Shown here: in pieces, positions 7,787 to 15,755 of the stretch
Numbering within the stretch: the first letter of the stretch is position 1
Layout: the number at the start of each line of letters is the position of its first letter
From: an uncultured Eubacteriales bacterium
Lineage (GTDB): Bacteria; Bacillota; Clostridia; Oscillospirales; Butyricicoccaceae
Length of the DNA stretch: 20,478 nt
Direction of reading: 5' to 3'
NCBI GenBank assembly: GCA_900555855.1
Contig: USML01000023.1
Span: forward strand, 1 to 20,478
Program-made: the position numbers and the translations under genes
Notes under the pieces: generated by a model
The model's database searches: none
The model's input: the letters and a program-made list of their open reading frames with translations, nothing else
What the model was told of the DNA's origin: nothing

Positions 7787-8072
7787 CTGTTGCTCCGGTA
7801 TGCTGCCGCAAACCAAGCAGCCGGCGACTGAAGGCAGCCAGCTGGCCCTCCGGCTCCGTGATCCGGACAAAGCCGCGTCCCAGCGTCTCCAGCGCCTGCT
7901 CATACTGTCCGGTATCCAGCTGCAGCTCCGTCACATCCTGCAGGGTCTCTCTGGCCTGCCGCAGGGGCTCGCTCTGACCGAAGCGCAGGATGAGCGCCGC
8001 CCCCAGCAGCACCAGAAACAGCAGGACGCCCGCTCTGCTCTGGCCGGCCCGCCGTTTGTTTCCGCTGGCCAT
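7773..8072 (-). CDS. Small single-pass membrane protein cotranscribed with spoIVA
   Basis: A 99-residue protein not recognised as a known family. A basic N-terminus (GNKRRAGQSRAG) is followed by one membrane helix (about 14-29, VLLFLVLLGAALILRF). After it comes a soluble, probably helical tail rich in Gln, Glu and Leu, with the stretch RQARETLQDVTELQLDTGQYEQALETLGRGF. The charge pattern predicts a cytoplasmic N-terminus and outside C-terminus. It starts only two bases after the spoIVA stop and has no clear ribosome site of its own, so it is probably translated by reinitiation. Expression with spoIVA under a sigma-E-type promoter suggests a mother-cell role during sporulation; this is inference. 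The TGA stop falls within the loop of the terminator. Confidence 0.75.
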   Translation of the reverse strand: MASGNKRRAGQSRAGVLLFLVLLGAALILRFGQSEPLRQARETLQDVTELQLDTGQYEQALETLGRGFVRITEPEGQLAAFSRRLLGLRQHTGATEKAP

Positions 8073-8074
8073 CG

Positions 8075-9553
8075 TTACAAAATGATGCAGATCAGGCCGC
8101 CGCTGCCCTCGTTGATGATGCGCTCCAGCGTGTTCTGCAGCTTGGCCCTGGATTCGTCCGGCATATGGCGCAGCTTGTTGTTCAGGCCCTCGTTGACCAG
8201 ATCGCTAAGTGATTTGCCGAAAATATTGCTGGACCAGAGCTGCTCCGGCGACTGGGCATATTGCTCTACCAGCTGCTGCACAAGGTCCTCCGACTGCTTT
8301 TCCGAGCCGACGATAGGACTGATCTCCGTCTGGACCTGAGTCTGGATCATATGGATGCTGGGGGCGCTGGCCCGGAGCCGCACGCCGAAGCGGCCGCCCT
8401 GCCGGACGATCTCCGGCTGCTCCAGCTGCATCTCGCCGCTTTCCGGCATGACAATGCCATAACCGGTGCGGCGCACCTGCTCCAATGCGGCGGAGATATG
8501 GTCATATTCCTTCTTGACCCGGGCCATCTCGCAGAGCAGCGGCACCAGATCGGCGTCGGAGCGGATCTCCATGCCGCACTGAAGGGAGAGCATCTGATAA
8601 TAGAGCGCCTGGGGCACCGTCACCGCCACGGAGACCAGCCCTTCGCTCATGCCCAGCCCGGAAAGGCTCGCCTTCTCAATGTTTTCACAGGCGCAGAGGG
8701 CCTCGATCTGGCCCCGGGCGTCCCGCATCCGGCAGATCCTTCCGCAGGCCTCCATGATCTCCTGATAAAGGCTTTCCTTCAGCGGATCGCCGGCGGGCAG
8801 CATGGTCACCCAGGGGGGCAGGGCAAACCGGTATTCCCGGGCGGGAAACTCGGAAAGCACCGCGGCCAGCACCTCTTCGATCTGCCCCTTCTCCATGGTC
8901 TGGCAGTTCAGCGCAAGGCAGGCCACGCTGTATTTATCTTCCAGCTGCCGGCGGAGGGTCTGGGTCTCGCCGCTTTCCGGCCGGGAGGAGTTCAGCAGGA
9001 TGCAGAAGGGCTTGCGGATCTCCTGCAGCTCCTGCACGATGCGCTCCTCCGCCTTTACATATTCCTCCCGGGAAAATTCGCCGAAGGAGCCGTCGGTGGT
9101 CACAACGACGCCGATGGTGCTGTGCTCCGTGATGACCTTGCGGGTCCCCAGCTCCGCCGCCTGCGCCAGAGGGATCTCCTGCTCGAACCAGGGGGTATGG
9201 ACCATGCGGGGCTGATCCCCCTCCGACTGGCCGATGGCTCCCTCCACCATGAAGCCCACGCAGTCGATGAGCCGCAGGTTGCAGCGGGTGCCGTCCTCTG
9301 CCTGGATGGAGACGGCCTCCTCCGGGACGAACTTTGGCTCGGCCGTCATGATGGTCCTGCCGGAGCCGCTCTGGGGCAGCTCATCCTTTGCCCGTTCCTT
9401 CAGATAGATGTTGTCGATGTTGGGCAGCACCAGCTGCTCCATAAAGCTTTTGATAAAGGTGGACTTCCCCGTGCGCACCGGCCCCACCACGCCGATGTAA
9501 ATATCCCCGGCGGTGCGCCGGGCGATATCCTGATAGATCGCGGTATTTGTCAT
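8075..9553 (-). CDS. spoIVA: Stage IV sporulation protein A (spore coat morphogenetic ATPase)
   Basis: At 492 residues it has the length known for Bacillus SpoIVA and matches it along the whole chain. In the mother cell SpoIVA coats the forespore outer membrane, polymerises with ATP hydrolysis and forms the base layer for coat assembly. The Walker A motif GPVRTGKST is at 24-32. Other family blocks include DELPQSGSGRTIMTAEPKFVP, GTRKVIEHSTIG-like residues (read here as GTRKVITEHSTIG), and the conserved end LERIINEGSGGLI..IL. The start has AGAGG nine bases upstream and a sigma-E-like promoter about 30 bases further. It is strong evidence that the host forms endospores. Confidence 0.98.
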   Translation of the reverse strand: MTNTAIYQDIARRTAGDIYIGVVGPVRTGKSTFIKSFMEQLVLPNIDNIYLKERAKDELPQSGSGRTIMTAEPKFVPEEAVSIQAEDGTRCNLRLIDCVGFMVEGAIGQSEGDQPRMVHTPWFEQEIPLAQAAELGTRKVITEHSTIGVVVTTDGSFGEFSREEYVKAEERIVQELQEIRKPFCILLNSSRPESGETQTLRRQLEDKYSVACLALNCQTMEKGQIEEVLAAVLSEFPAREYRFALPPWVTMLPAGDPLKESLYQEIMEACGRICRMRDARGQIEALCACENIEKASLSGLGMSEGLVSVAVTVPQALYYQMLSLQCGMEIRSDADLVPLLCEMARVKKEYDHISAALEQVRRTGYGIVMPESGEMQLEQPEIVRQGGRFGVRLRASAPSIHMIQTQVQTEISPIVGSEKQSEDLVQQLVEQYAQSPEQLWSSNIFGKSLSDLVNEGLNNKLRHMPDESRAKLQNTLERIINEGSGGLICIIL

Positions 9554-9588
9554 GATTCCCAGCCTCTTTTCACAGAATCGTTTACTGG

Positions 9589-9617
9589 AATCTATGCGTC
9601 TGCGCCGAAAACTATGC
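9589..9617 (-). promoter_or_regulatory. Sigma-E-type promoter of spoIVA
   Basis: On the minus strand GCATAGT (9611-9617) and CATAGATT (9589-9596) are separated by 14 bases. This closely fits the sporulation sigma-E pattern (ATA-type -35, CATA-type -10). In Bacillus spoIVA is a sigma-E gene, which supports the reading. Transcription would start about 30 bases before the ATG. Confidence 0.65.
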
Positions 9618-9677
9618 CATGGCTCCGAAAAGCGGAAAAAGAATCTGGCGGCAGCCCCGCAAAATCGAAAAGGATGG

Positions 9678-9706
9678 TTGAAAGCCTTGCCGTTCTATGG
9701 TAAAAT
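9678..9706 (+). promoter_or_regulatory. Sigma-A-type promoter of the SLH protein gene
   Basis: TTGAAA (9678-9683) and TAAAAT (9701-9706) are separated by 17 bases. Transcription would begin near 9713, about 47 bases before the ATG at 9760. It is divergent from the spoIVA promoter, with about 60 bases between the two. Confidence 0.7.
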
Positions 9707-9759
9707 ACAGGCAAAAGCGTATCGCGCTCTACTCTATTTTCGGAAAGCGGGGAATTTCA

Positions 9760-12690
9760 ATGAAAAAACGAGTTTTGTCCCTTGTGCTGGCGCTTTGCCT
9801 GACGCTGCCGCTGCTGCCGGGAGCGATCTTTGCGGCGGAGCCTGCGTCTCAAACAGCGGACTTTACCGGCGCCGCTGAAGGCGGCGCCGAAGCAGCGCTG
9901 GCGCTGCTCAATGCGGCAAAATGGAGCAATGCAGAGGACTCCACCTGGGACGGCGACACCAAGACGCTGACCTTGAAGGGCGTTAACTTCACCACTACCG
10001 CCACCACCGCCTTAAAGCTGCCCGCTGGGGCCACTATCGTGCTGGCGGATGGGACGCATAACAGCATCACCGGCGGCGGCGCCGAGGTGAATGAGACCGG
10101 GGGCTATCAGGCCAAAATCTCCGTTTACGGAATTTATGCCGAGGGCGCGCTAACCATTCGAGGTTCGGGCGGCCTTAATGTGAAATCCGGCAAACACACG
10201 AACACCGGCAATGCCTGGACCTATTCTGTTGCCCTTTACGCAAAGGGAATGGTCACGGTCGAGGGCGGCAAGGTCGCGCTGACCGGCGGCGAGGTGACGA
10301 ACGGCGACTGCGCCTTTTCCATCGGCCTTGAGCTGCCGAAGGGCAGCGGCCTTTCCGTCACCGGCGGCGAACTGACCACCAAAGGCGGGAGATCCACCGA
10401 TACGGAAGACGGTGAGGCGCGCAGCTCCTTTTCCCGCGGCATTGACGCTTACCAGGCCAGTGTCTCCGTCTCCGGCAGCGGCAAGCTGACGGGCGATGCG
10501 GAGGATAAGCATGGCGGTCTTTCCTACGGTATCTACATTTTGAGCGGCGATCTGACGGTTGCGGACAGTGCCACGGTCTTTGCGCGTGTCCGTACCGGGA
10601 TCGAGGTGTCCGGCGGCAATCTGATCCAGACCGGCGGCAGGATCGATGCCGGTACCGTGGCGGGCGGGTATTACGGACTTCTTGTTGAAAAAGGCACCTT
10701 CGATACCGGAGCCGTCGGCAATATCACCGTCAGCGGCGGCACGCTGGATGTTGCTTACGGCAGGATCAATTTTTCGGCCTACAATGCGACCGAACAGCAG
10801 GGGAATTTCACCGTGTCCGGGGAGGAAACGAAGGTTTTCGCGAAATCCGTCGATGGCGTGCGCGCCCTTGAGATCACGGACGCTGCCATGCACAGCGGCA
10901 GCATCGTCTCTAAGCAGCTGACGCTCAACAGCGGCAGCCTGACCGTGAAGGAGGGCGTGAAGGAGTATAACGGCAAGCTCTACACCGACCCCGCGCTTTG
11001 GCTTCAAAACCTCACTGTAAACAACGGCACGCTGGATGTGTCGTGGTACTGGGGCAATCATACGCCCATCGTGTTCCCCGTGGAAGAAGGCGCCGGTTTT
11101 TCCACGCCGCTCGTCCGGATGTGGGGTGATGACTTCACCGCCGCTTTCAATGGCGGAACGGCGCGCTTTGATACCGGCTGCGCCAGGAATATCGTGCTGA
11201 AGCTGGGGCGGCTTTCGCTCGGTGCGGGCATCGTGGAGACTGGCGCTGCCAATACTGATACCGATGCACATACGCAGGCCGAGAGCGGCACTCCTGTGGT
11301 GTTCAGCGCGATTCAGCGCGCCAATGTCACCGTCACCGGTATCGCCGCGCGGGATAAGGTCTATGACGGCACCGATACCGCTGAGCTCACCGGCGGCACG
11401 CTGAAAGGCGTGGCCGAGGGCGACAATGTGCAGCTTGATATGACCGGCGTAACTGCGAAGTTCGCGGACAAAGCTGTCGGCACGAACAAGGCTGTCACCG
11501 TCACCGGTTCGTTCCGCCTGACCGGCGAAGACGCTTACAAATACGCCCTGACGCAGCCCACCAGTGCTGAACTGGGCCTTACGGCCAGCATCACCCCCTG
11601 CGACCAGTTCACCGACGCTACCGACCAGGCACAGACCATCTATGTGGGCGAAGACAGCTTTGAAGCGCCCCGCTTCACCGGCATCGGCGGCGAGGAGGTG
11701 ACGGGTACGCTTCACTATACGCTGGCCGACGGAAGGACGGAAGCAGATATTCCCGCAATGCTCCGCGGCCTGAAGGCGGGCGAGGGCCTGTACATCCCCT
11801 ATACCTTCACCGCCAGCGGCAACTACAGCGGCGAAAAGACCGGCACCATCACCGTCACTGCCCAGGAGCGGCCCGCTTCCAGCGTCACGCCGGTCGCCCC
11901 CACCTACCCCGTGACCGCGCCGGACAGCGCCGAAAACGGCAGCGTCTCCGCCAGCCGGAAGAACGCGTCCAAGGGGACTGTCGTTACCGTCACCGTCCAG
12001 CCCGAAGCGGGCTATGTGCTGGAAACGCTTACCGTTACCGATAAAAACGGCAATGTGCTGGAGCTCACGGACAAGGGCAACGGCCAGTATACCTTCATCA
12101 TGCCGGGCAGCAAGGTGGAGATCGCGGCCACCTTTATGGAGGACAACAGCGTTTTGAACTTCTTCTACGATGTACCCAACGACGCGTTTTATTATGAAGC
12201 GGTGAAGTGGGCCGTGGCGCAGGAGATCACCGACGGCGTCGGCGGCAATCTCTTTGCCCCTGACCAGCCCTGCACCCGGGCCCAGGTCGTCACCTTCCTG
12301 TGGCGCGCGGCGGGCTGCCCCGAGCCGCAGAGCACCGGCAGCTTCTCTGATGTTTCCGAAGGCAGCTATTATGCCAAGGCCGTGGCCTGGGCCGCAGCAA
12401 ACGGCATCACCGGCGGCACCGGCGAAGGCAGATTCTCTCCCGACGCCGCCTGCACCCGGGGCGAGATCGTCACGCTGCTGTATCGCTATCTGCAGTCGAA
12501 GGGCGAGGGCTTTACGGGCAATTGGATGTTCCTCCTGCCGTTTACCGATGTGCCCGAGTGGTGCTATGAAGCGGTAGCCTGGTGCTATATGAAGAACATC
12601 ACCGAGGGCACCTCCGCCACTACCTTCTCCCCCGACGACCCCTGCACCCGGGGACAGATCGTCACGCTGCTGTATCGCTGCATGAAGTGA
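9760..12690 (+). CDS. Large secreted surface protein with YDG, repeat and three SLH domains
   Basis: The ATG at 9760 opens a clear signal peptide (MKKRVLSLVLALCLTLPLL..AIFA, likely cut after Ala25). The frame is open 21 codons further back, but that part overlaps the promoter. Of 976 residues, about 30-510 form a Gly/Thr/Val-rich stretch with recurring 'SGG.L' and 'GGxV' turns, like a right-handed beta-helix. About 523-613 is a YDG module (KVYDGTDTAELTGG). About 716-795 is a listerial-type repeat (GSVSASRKNASKGTVVTVTV...AATF). Three SLH domains follow from about 801, 863 and 928, each with a PCTRxQ/ACTRGE-like box. SLH domains bind the protein to cell-wall polymers, so it is a cell-surface protein; its ligand is unknown. 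The gene stands alone, with its own promoter and terminator. Confidence 0.9.
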   Translation: MKKRVLSLVLALCLTLPLLPGAIFAAEPASQTADFTGAAEGGAEAALALLNAAKWSNAEDSTWDGDTKTLTLKGVNFTTTATTALKLPAGATIVLADGTHNSITGGGAEVNETGGYQAKISVYGIYAEGALTIRGSGGLNVKSGKHTNTGNAWTYSVALYAKGMVTVEGGKVALTGGEVTNGDCAFSIGLELPKGSGLSVTGGELTTKGGRSTDTEDGEARSSFSRGIDAYQASVSVSGSGKLTGDAEDKHGGLSYGIYILSGDLTVADSATVFARVRTGIEVSGGNLIQTGGRIDAGTVAGGYYGLLVEKGTFDTGAVGNITVSGGTLDVAYGRINFSAYNATEQQGNFTVSGEETKVFAKSVDGVRALEITDAAMHSGSIVSKQLTLNSGSLTVKEGVKEYNGKLYTDPALWLQNLTVNNGTLDVSWYWGNHTPIVFPVEEGAGFSTPLVRMWGDDFTAAFNGGTARFDTGCARNIVLKLGRLSLGAGIVETGAANTDTDAHTQAESGTPVVFSAIQRANVTVTGIAARDKVYDGTDTAELTGGTLKGVAEGDNVQLDMTGVTAKFADKAVGTNKAVTVTGSFRLTGEDAYKYALTQPTSAELGLTASITPCDQFTDATDQAQTIYVGEDSFEAPRFTGIGGEEVTGTLHYTLADGRTEADIPAMLRGLKAGEGLYIPYTFTASGNYSGEKTGTITVTAQERPASSVTPVAPTYPVTAPDSAENGSVSASRKNASKGTVVTVTVQPEAGYVLETLTVTDKNGNVLELTDKGNGQYTFIMPGSKVEIAATFMEDNSVLNFFYDVPNDAFYYEAVKWAVAQEITDGVGGNLFAPDQPCTRAQVVTFLWRAAGCPEPQSTGSFSDVSEGSYYAKAVAWAAANGITGGTGEGRFSPDAACTRGEIVTLLYRYLQSKGEGFTGNWMFLLPFTDVPEWCYEAVAWCYMKNITEGTSATTFSPDDPCTRGQIVTLLYRCMK

Positions 12691-12743
12691 TCCCCCGCGG
12701 CGGGCAGGCTCCGCCAGACGCGGCTGATCCCCCATCGCAAAAC

Positions 12744-12773
12744 AAGGCACCACGGAAGCTTCCGTGGTGCCTT
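12744..12773. terminator. Bidirectional terminator between the SLH gene and the broken reductase gene
   Basis: A perfect 30-base palindrome, built from AAGGCACCACGGAAG and its complement, can form a long hairpin on either strand. On the minus strand it is followed by TTGTTTTG; on the plus strand the T-rich part is weaker (TTTGCTATTATAT). It lies 53 bases after the SLH stop and 17 bases before the end of the converging pseudogene. Confidence 0.75.
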
Positions 12774-12790
12774 TGCTATTATATGGATTC

Positions 12791-13340
12791 TTATTTTGTG
12801 GGATCCCGATAGGAGCACGGGAGGCCCACATCGCATTTTCCGCAGCAGTCTGCGCCATAGGCTTCCAGATTTCTGCAGGTCATCTGATAACACTTCTGAC
12901 GGTCGAAGCCGTCTGCGGTCAGCGCGCCTGAAAAGCGTTTCGTCCATCCCGATGCCATAGGGCACCACCGCGTGATATCCCAGCCGGCGGATCTCCTCTG
13001 CCAGCGCGAGGTTCAGCGCTTCGATCATCCGGTTGGTCTCCAGATAGGACTGCGCCCAGGAGGGCGAAGCCAGATCGTTTTCCCCCTTCAGATTTTGGTC
13101 GCCGTGGGCCTTGGTAAACGGCACAAAATAGCTGATCACCACCGTCGCCTGCTCCAGATAATCCTGCGGGAGCCTGTGCCCCGGCATCACCAGCTCCGGA
13201 AGCCTTTGCAGATAGGGCGAATTGGCATCGGCAAAGCCCACCAGCGGCATCCGCCAGATGCGCTCCGCGCCCTGCGGGTATTGGCTGACGAACCGCTCGA
13301 TCCATCCCCTGATCTCTTTTTCCAGCTCCTGCGGGCTCAT
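12791..13340 (-). pseudogene. Broken 4Fe-4S epoxyqueuosine-reductase-like gene (internal deletion and frameshift)
   Basis: The N-terminal 137 codons (13340 to 12930) start behind GGAGG. They read as the front half of a COG1600-type iron-sulfur protein: IRGWIERFVS, PLVGFADANSPYLQRL, TVVISYFVPF, EEIRRLGYHAVVPYGIGMDETLF. After base 12929 the sense switches to another frame, giving GALTADGFDRQKCYQMTC and then CCGKCDVGLPCSY, ending at a TAA (12791-12793), which is the usual cysteine-rich tail. Missing between them is the central piece that in homologues holds the SDWSHRHVAYIAGLGTFG-like block and the first cluster ligands, roughly 80 codons by memory of the family. Both the deletion and the frame change argue for a dead gene. 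Read without the switch, the frame runs on to 12585 with no similarity to the family. Confidence 0.78.
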
Positions 13341-13415
13341 GCTTCCATCCTCCGATCCATATTTCCGGTCAGCGGCCGCCGTTTTGCGGCCCTTTGACGC
13401 TTCCGGGGATGCTGT

Positions 13416-13949
13416 TTACAGCGCAGTCCCCTTCTTCGGCACGAAAAGGCCGCGCATATCGGCTCGTTCCAGCTCCAGCAGCTTCACCTTTTTGTCCATG
13501 CCGCCGGCATAGCCGGTGAGGCTTCCGCCGGTCCCCACCACGCGGTGGCAGGGAATGATAATGGAGATCTCATTATGGCCGACGGCTCCGCCCACGGCCT
13601 GGGCAGACATCCGGGAAAGGCTCATATCCTTTGCCAGCTGCTGGGCGATCCCGCCGTAGGTGACCGTCTGCCCATAGGGGATCTGCAGCAAAATCTCCCA
13701 TATGGCCCGGCGAAATTCCGTTCCTACGGGATGCAGCGGCGGCAGAAAGCCGGGCGCCTGACCGGCAAAATAAAGGTCCAGCCAGCACCTTGCCTGCGAA
13801 AGCGCAGGCGTTTCCCGGTGGATGCGCTCCGCCGGCAGTCCGCGGGCAAAATACTTTTGCCCGTCAAACCACAGGCCGGTCAGGCCGATCTCATCGGCCG
13901 CCAGAAGGATCCCGCCCAGCGGGGAATCATAATGCTGCGTAAAGATCAT
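13416..13949 (-). CDS. ogt: Methylated-DNA-[protein]-cysteine S-methyltransferase
   Basis: A 177-residue suicide repair protein that takes alkyl groups from O6-alkylguanine (and O4-alkylthymine) onto its own cysteine. The active-site motif IIPCHRVVG (131-139) has the acceptor Cys134 with His135 and Arg136. The preceding helix-turn-helix-like region includes VTYGGIAQQLAK and VGGAVGHNEISI, and the tail has LTGYAGGMDKKVKLLELE, all standard in this family. The start has GGAGG upstream and the gene has its own promoter (13998-14026). The broken reductase gene lies 75 bases downstream in the same direction. The C-terminus ends shortly after the domain, so this is a single-function form without an Ada regulatory domain. 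Confidence 0.96.
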   Translation of the reverse strand: MIFTQHYDSPLGGILLAADEIGLTGLWFDGQKYFARGLPAERIHRETPALSQARCWLDLYFAGQAPGFLPPLHPVGTEFRRAIWEILLQIPYGQTVTYGGIAQQLAKDMSLSRMSAQAVGGAVGHNEISIIIPCHRVVGTGGSLTGYAGGMDKKVKLLELERADMRGLFVPKKGTAL

Positions 13950-13997
13950 GGCGTCTGCCTCCGTTTCCCTGATGGATCGCCCCTGATTTTCGGGATC

Positions 13998-14026
13998 ATG
14001 ATACCATAATCCCCCGGAAAAAACAA
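13998..14026 (-). promoter_or_regulatory. Sigma-A-type promoter of ogt
   Basis: On the minus strand TTGTTT (14021-14026) and TATCAT (13998-14003) are 17 bases apart, and the -10 has a TG one base before it (extended -10). Transcription would begin about 40 bases before the ogt ATG. Confidence 0.7.
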
Positions 14027-14048
14027 TCGGTGAATGTGCCGAAAGCCG

Positions 14049-14684
14049 TCACGGGGTCTGCCCGGCCCCGGCGGCCCTGCCGCTTCCCTTTCTTCCCAGA
14101 TAGCGGAACACCCGGCGGCAATAGTTCTGATAGGGCGCGCCGAAAACTGCCGTAAGGTAGCGCTCCTCCTGCAGGATCTGCAGATGGAGCATGACCATGG
14201 CAAACAGGGAAAACGCAAGGGTCAGCAGGTTTCCATACATCAGCAGGACGCCGATATACATAAAATCAAAGCCCAGAAACGCCGGGTTGCGGCTGAATCG
14301 GTAAATGCCGGTAGTGACCAGCCGGGTCTTGTCCTGATCGGGGATCCCCGCCCGCCAGCTGTCCTTCATGCACAAAACGGAGCACAGGAAGATCCCGTCG
14401 CCCAGCATCCCGATGCAGAAGCCGGTGAACCTTGCGCCCGCCGGAAGGCAGCTCCAGCCGAAGGCAATGGAAAGAAGCTGCGCCATAGGCGCGCCCAGCG
14501 TGGCGGCGCTCATCAGCAATTCAACCGTGTGGATGTCCTTTTCCTTTCTGCGGCCGATCTGCCGGGTCTGGATGCCCCGGCGCTTCTGCGCCAGCATTTT
14601 TGCAAAATAGATGCCATAGAATACCGCCAGCACAAAAAGCGCAGGCAGCGCATAGGGGATCTTCCCCTCCAATGTGAGCTTCAT
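14049..14684 (-). CDS. Isoprenylcysteine carboxyl methyltransferase-like membrane protein
   Basis: A 211-residue membrane protein with about five hydrophobic segments (first at about 11-27). The C-terminal part has the ICMT/phospholipid-methyltransferase signature: TTGIYRFSRNPAFLGFDFMYIG, then a hydrophobic hairpin, then LQEERYLTAVFGAPYQNYCRRVFRYL. Members use S-adenosylmethionine to methylate lipids or prenylated or other small membrane substrates. In bacteria the substrate is mostly unknown, as here. The gene follows the 50-codon membrane protein by only three bases and has GGAAGG upstream of its ATG, so it belongs to the ABC transporter operon. A promoter for ogt begins 23 bases before its stop. 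Confidence 0.9.
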   Translation of the reverse strand: MKLTLEGKIPYALPALFVLAVFYGIYFAKMLAQKRRGIQTRQIGRRKEKDIHTVELLMSAATLGAPMAQLLSIAFGWSCLPAGARFTGFCIGMLGDGIFLCSVLCMKDSWRAGIPDQDKTRLVTTGIYRFSRNPAFLGFDFMYIGVLLMYGNLLTLAFSLFAMVMLHLQILQEERYLTAVFGAPYQNYCRRVFRYLGRKGSGRAAGAGQTP

Positions 14685-14687
14685 GCG

Positions 14688-14840
14688 TTATCCTTCCTTT
14701 TCTTTCGGAATACACATTCCCACGGCAAGGCCGATCAGCATGCCCAGCGAGGTGCCGATGCCGGTATGATCATCGCCAAGGGCCGCCCCCAGCGCCACCC
14801 AGGGGGCAGCCGCCCGGAGAACCTCTAACAATGCGTTCAT
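14688..14840 (-). CDS. 50-residue small membrane protein
   Basis: A short gene, ATG at 14838-14840 with AGGAGA close upstream and stop TAA at 14688. The product begins MNALLEVLRAAAPWVALGAALG and continues through DDHTGIGTSLGMLIGLAVGMC to a charged tail, PKEKEG. Two hydrophobic segments flank an Asp-Asp-His turn, and the small-residue spacing (G/A) would allow tight helix packing. I do not recognise the family. It lies 21 bases after the ABC permease and three before the methyltransferase, so it is very probably translated as part of that operon. It could be an accessory subunit of either neighbour. Confidence 0.72.
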   Translation of the reverse strand: MNALLEVLRAAAPWVALGAALGDDHTGIGTSLGMLIGLAVGMCIPKEKEG

Positions 14841-14861
14841 TCTTCTTTCTCCTGTATGAGA

Positions 14862-15755
14862 TCAGTTCTTTTTCTTCCGCAGGTTCAGCAGGACATAGCC
14901 GCCGATCAGCAGGGCCACAGACGCGCCCATCACGCCGTACATGGCCCCGATGCTGACCTTTTCGCCGAAGAAATAGAGATTGCAGTCGATGGAATCCCGG
15001 ATGGCTTCCACCACCTCGGCAGGAAAGCCCTGCCGGGCCATTTCTTCATAGACGCCGTTTAAGGCGTGGTTCCGGAACAGCGCCGTCCCATAGGTCCCCG
15101 GGAGGAAGGACAGCACCTTCTGCAGGCCCGTGCCGAAGCTGGAGATGGGCATATACGCGCCGCAAATAAAGCCATAGCCAGAGCTGACGATGGTGCCCAC
15201 TGCAGACGCCTGTCCGTTGGTGGTGAGATTGCAGTTGATGATGGAGGACAGCGCCGTCCCAAACAGCACCAGGATCAAAACATCCAGACAAAGCAGCAGC
15301 ACATCCGCCGCCGACAGATACCAGCCGGTGAAATACAGATACCCCAGGCAGGCCGCCAGCGCCGCATAGCAGATCAGCAGCGTGGACAGCGCGCTTGCCG
15401 CAAAATAGCTGAGCGCCAGCGTGGAGCGCTTCACGGGGCTCATGGTCAGGTCGCGCCGGGCTCCGCTGATCCTGTCCTGCACCATCAGCAGATTGGAGCA
15501 GAAGGCCACCGTCACGCAGCACACCGCCAGCAGCGAGGAGATCAGCTGACCGCCCACCGTGCCGTTGATCAGGGCTTCGTCCACGGAGACCCCGGCAGAC
15601 AGCGCGGAGACGAAGGAATCCTTATAGACCTTCGCAAGAAAGGTCGCATACAGCACCAGCAGGATCACCGGCGTGATCAGCGAGGTGAAAAACATCCCCT
15701 TATCCTTAAAAAACAATTTGCAGTTCCGCTTGATCAGCGCGCCAAGCCCTGTCAT
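14862..15755 (-). CDS. ABC-2 type transporter permease
   Basis: A 297-residue membrane protein. It opens with a cytoplasmic piece (MTGLGALIKRNCKLFFKD) and a first membrane segment (about 25-43, SLITPVILLVLYATFLAKVY). After an external loop of about 40 residues there are four further segments and a last one near the C-terminus (about 270-290) ending in LRKKKN. This is the usual six-helix layout of ABC-2 permeases of the drug, polysaccharide or lantibiotic exporter type. Its start overlaps the stop of the ATPase gene by four bases (ATGA), so the two are partner subunits. The transported substrate is not known. Confidence 0.92.
   Translation of the reverse strand: MTGLGALIKRNCKLFFKDKGMFFTSLITPVILLVLYATFLAKVYKDSFVSALSAGVSVDEALINGTVGGQLISSLLAVCCVTVAFCSNLLMVQDRISGARRDLTMSPVKRSTLALSYFAASALSTLLICYAALAACLGYLYFTGWYLSAADVLLLCLDVLILVLFGTALSSIINCNLTTNGQASAVGTIVSSGYGFICGAYMPISSFGTGLQKVLSFLPGTYGTALFRNHALNGVYEEMARQGFPAEVVEAIRDSIDCNLYFFGEKVSIGAMYGVMGASVALLIGGYVLLNLRKKKN

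Noticed and set aside
8261..9703. A 480-codon plus-strand open frame opposite spoIVA
   Set aside because: spoIVA is full-length and certain on the other strand; the opposite frame is His/Gly/Leu-rich without any recognisable motif.
10150..12858. A 902-codon open frame on the minus strand opposite the SLH protein gene
   Set aside because: It is a mirror of the GC-rich, repeat-rich SLH gene. It has no ribosome site or domain match, and the plus-strand frame has a signal peptide, promoter and SLH domains.
12585..12930. Continuation of the reductase-like frame to 12585 as a 251-residue protein
   Set aside because: After codon 137 the residues are basic and low in family similarity, whereas the neighbouring frame gives the true cysteine-rich tail. 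It also runs through the terminator into the end of the SLH gene.
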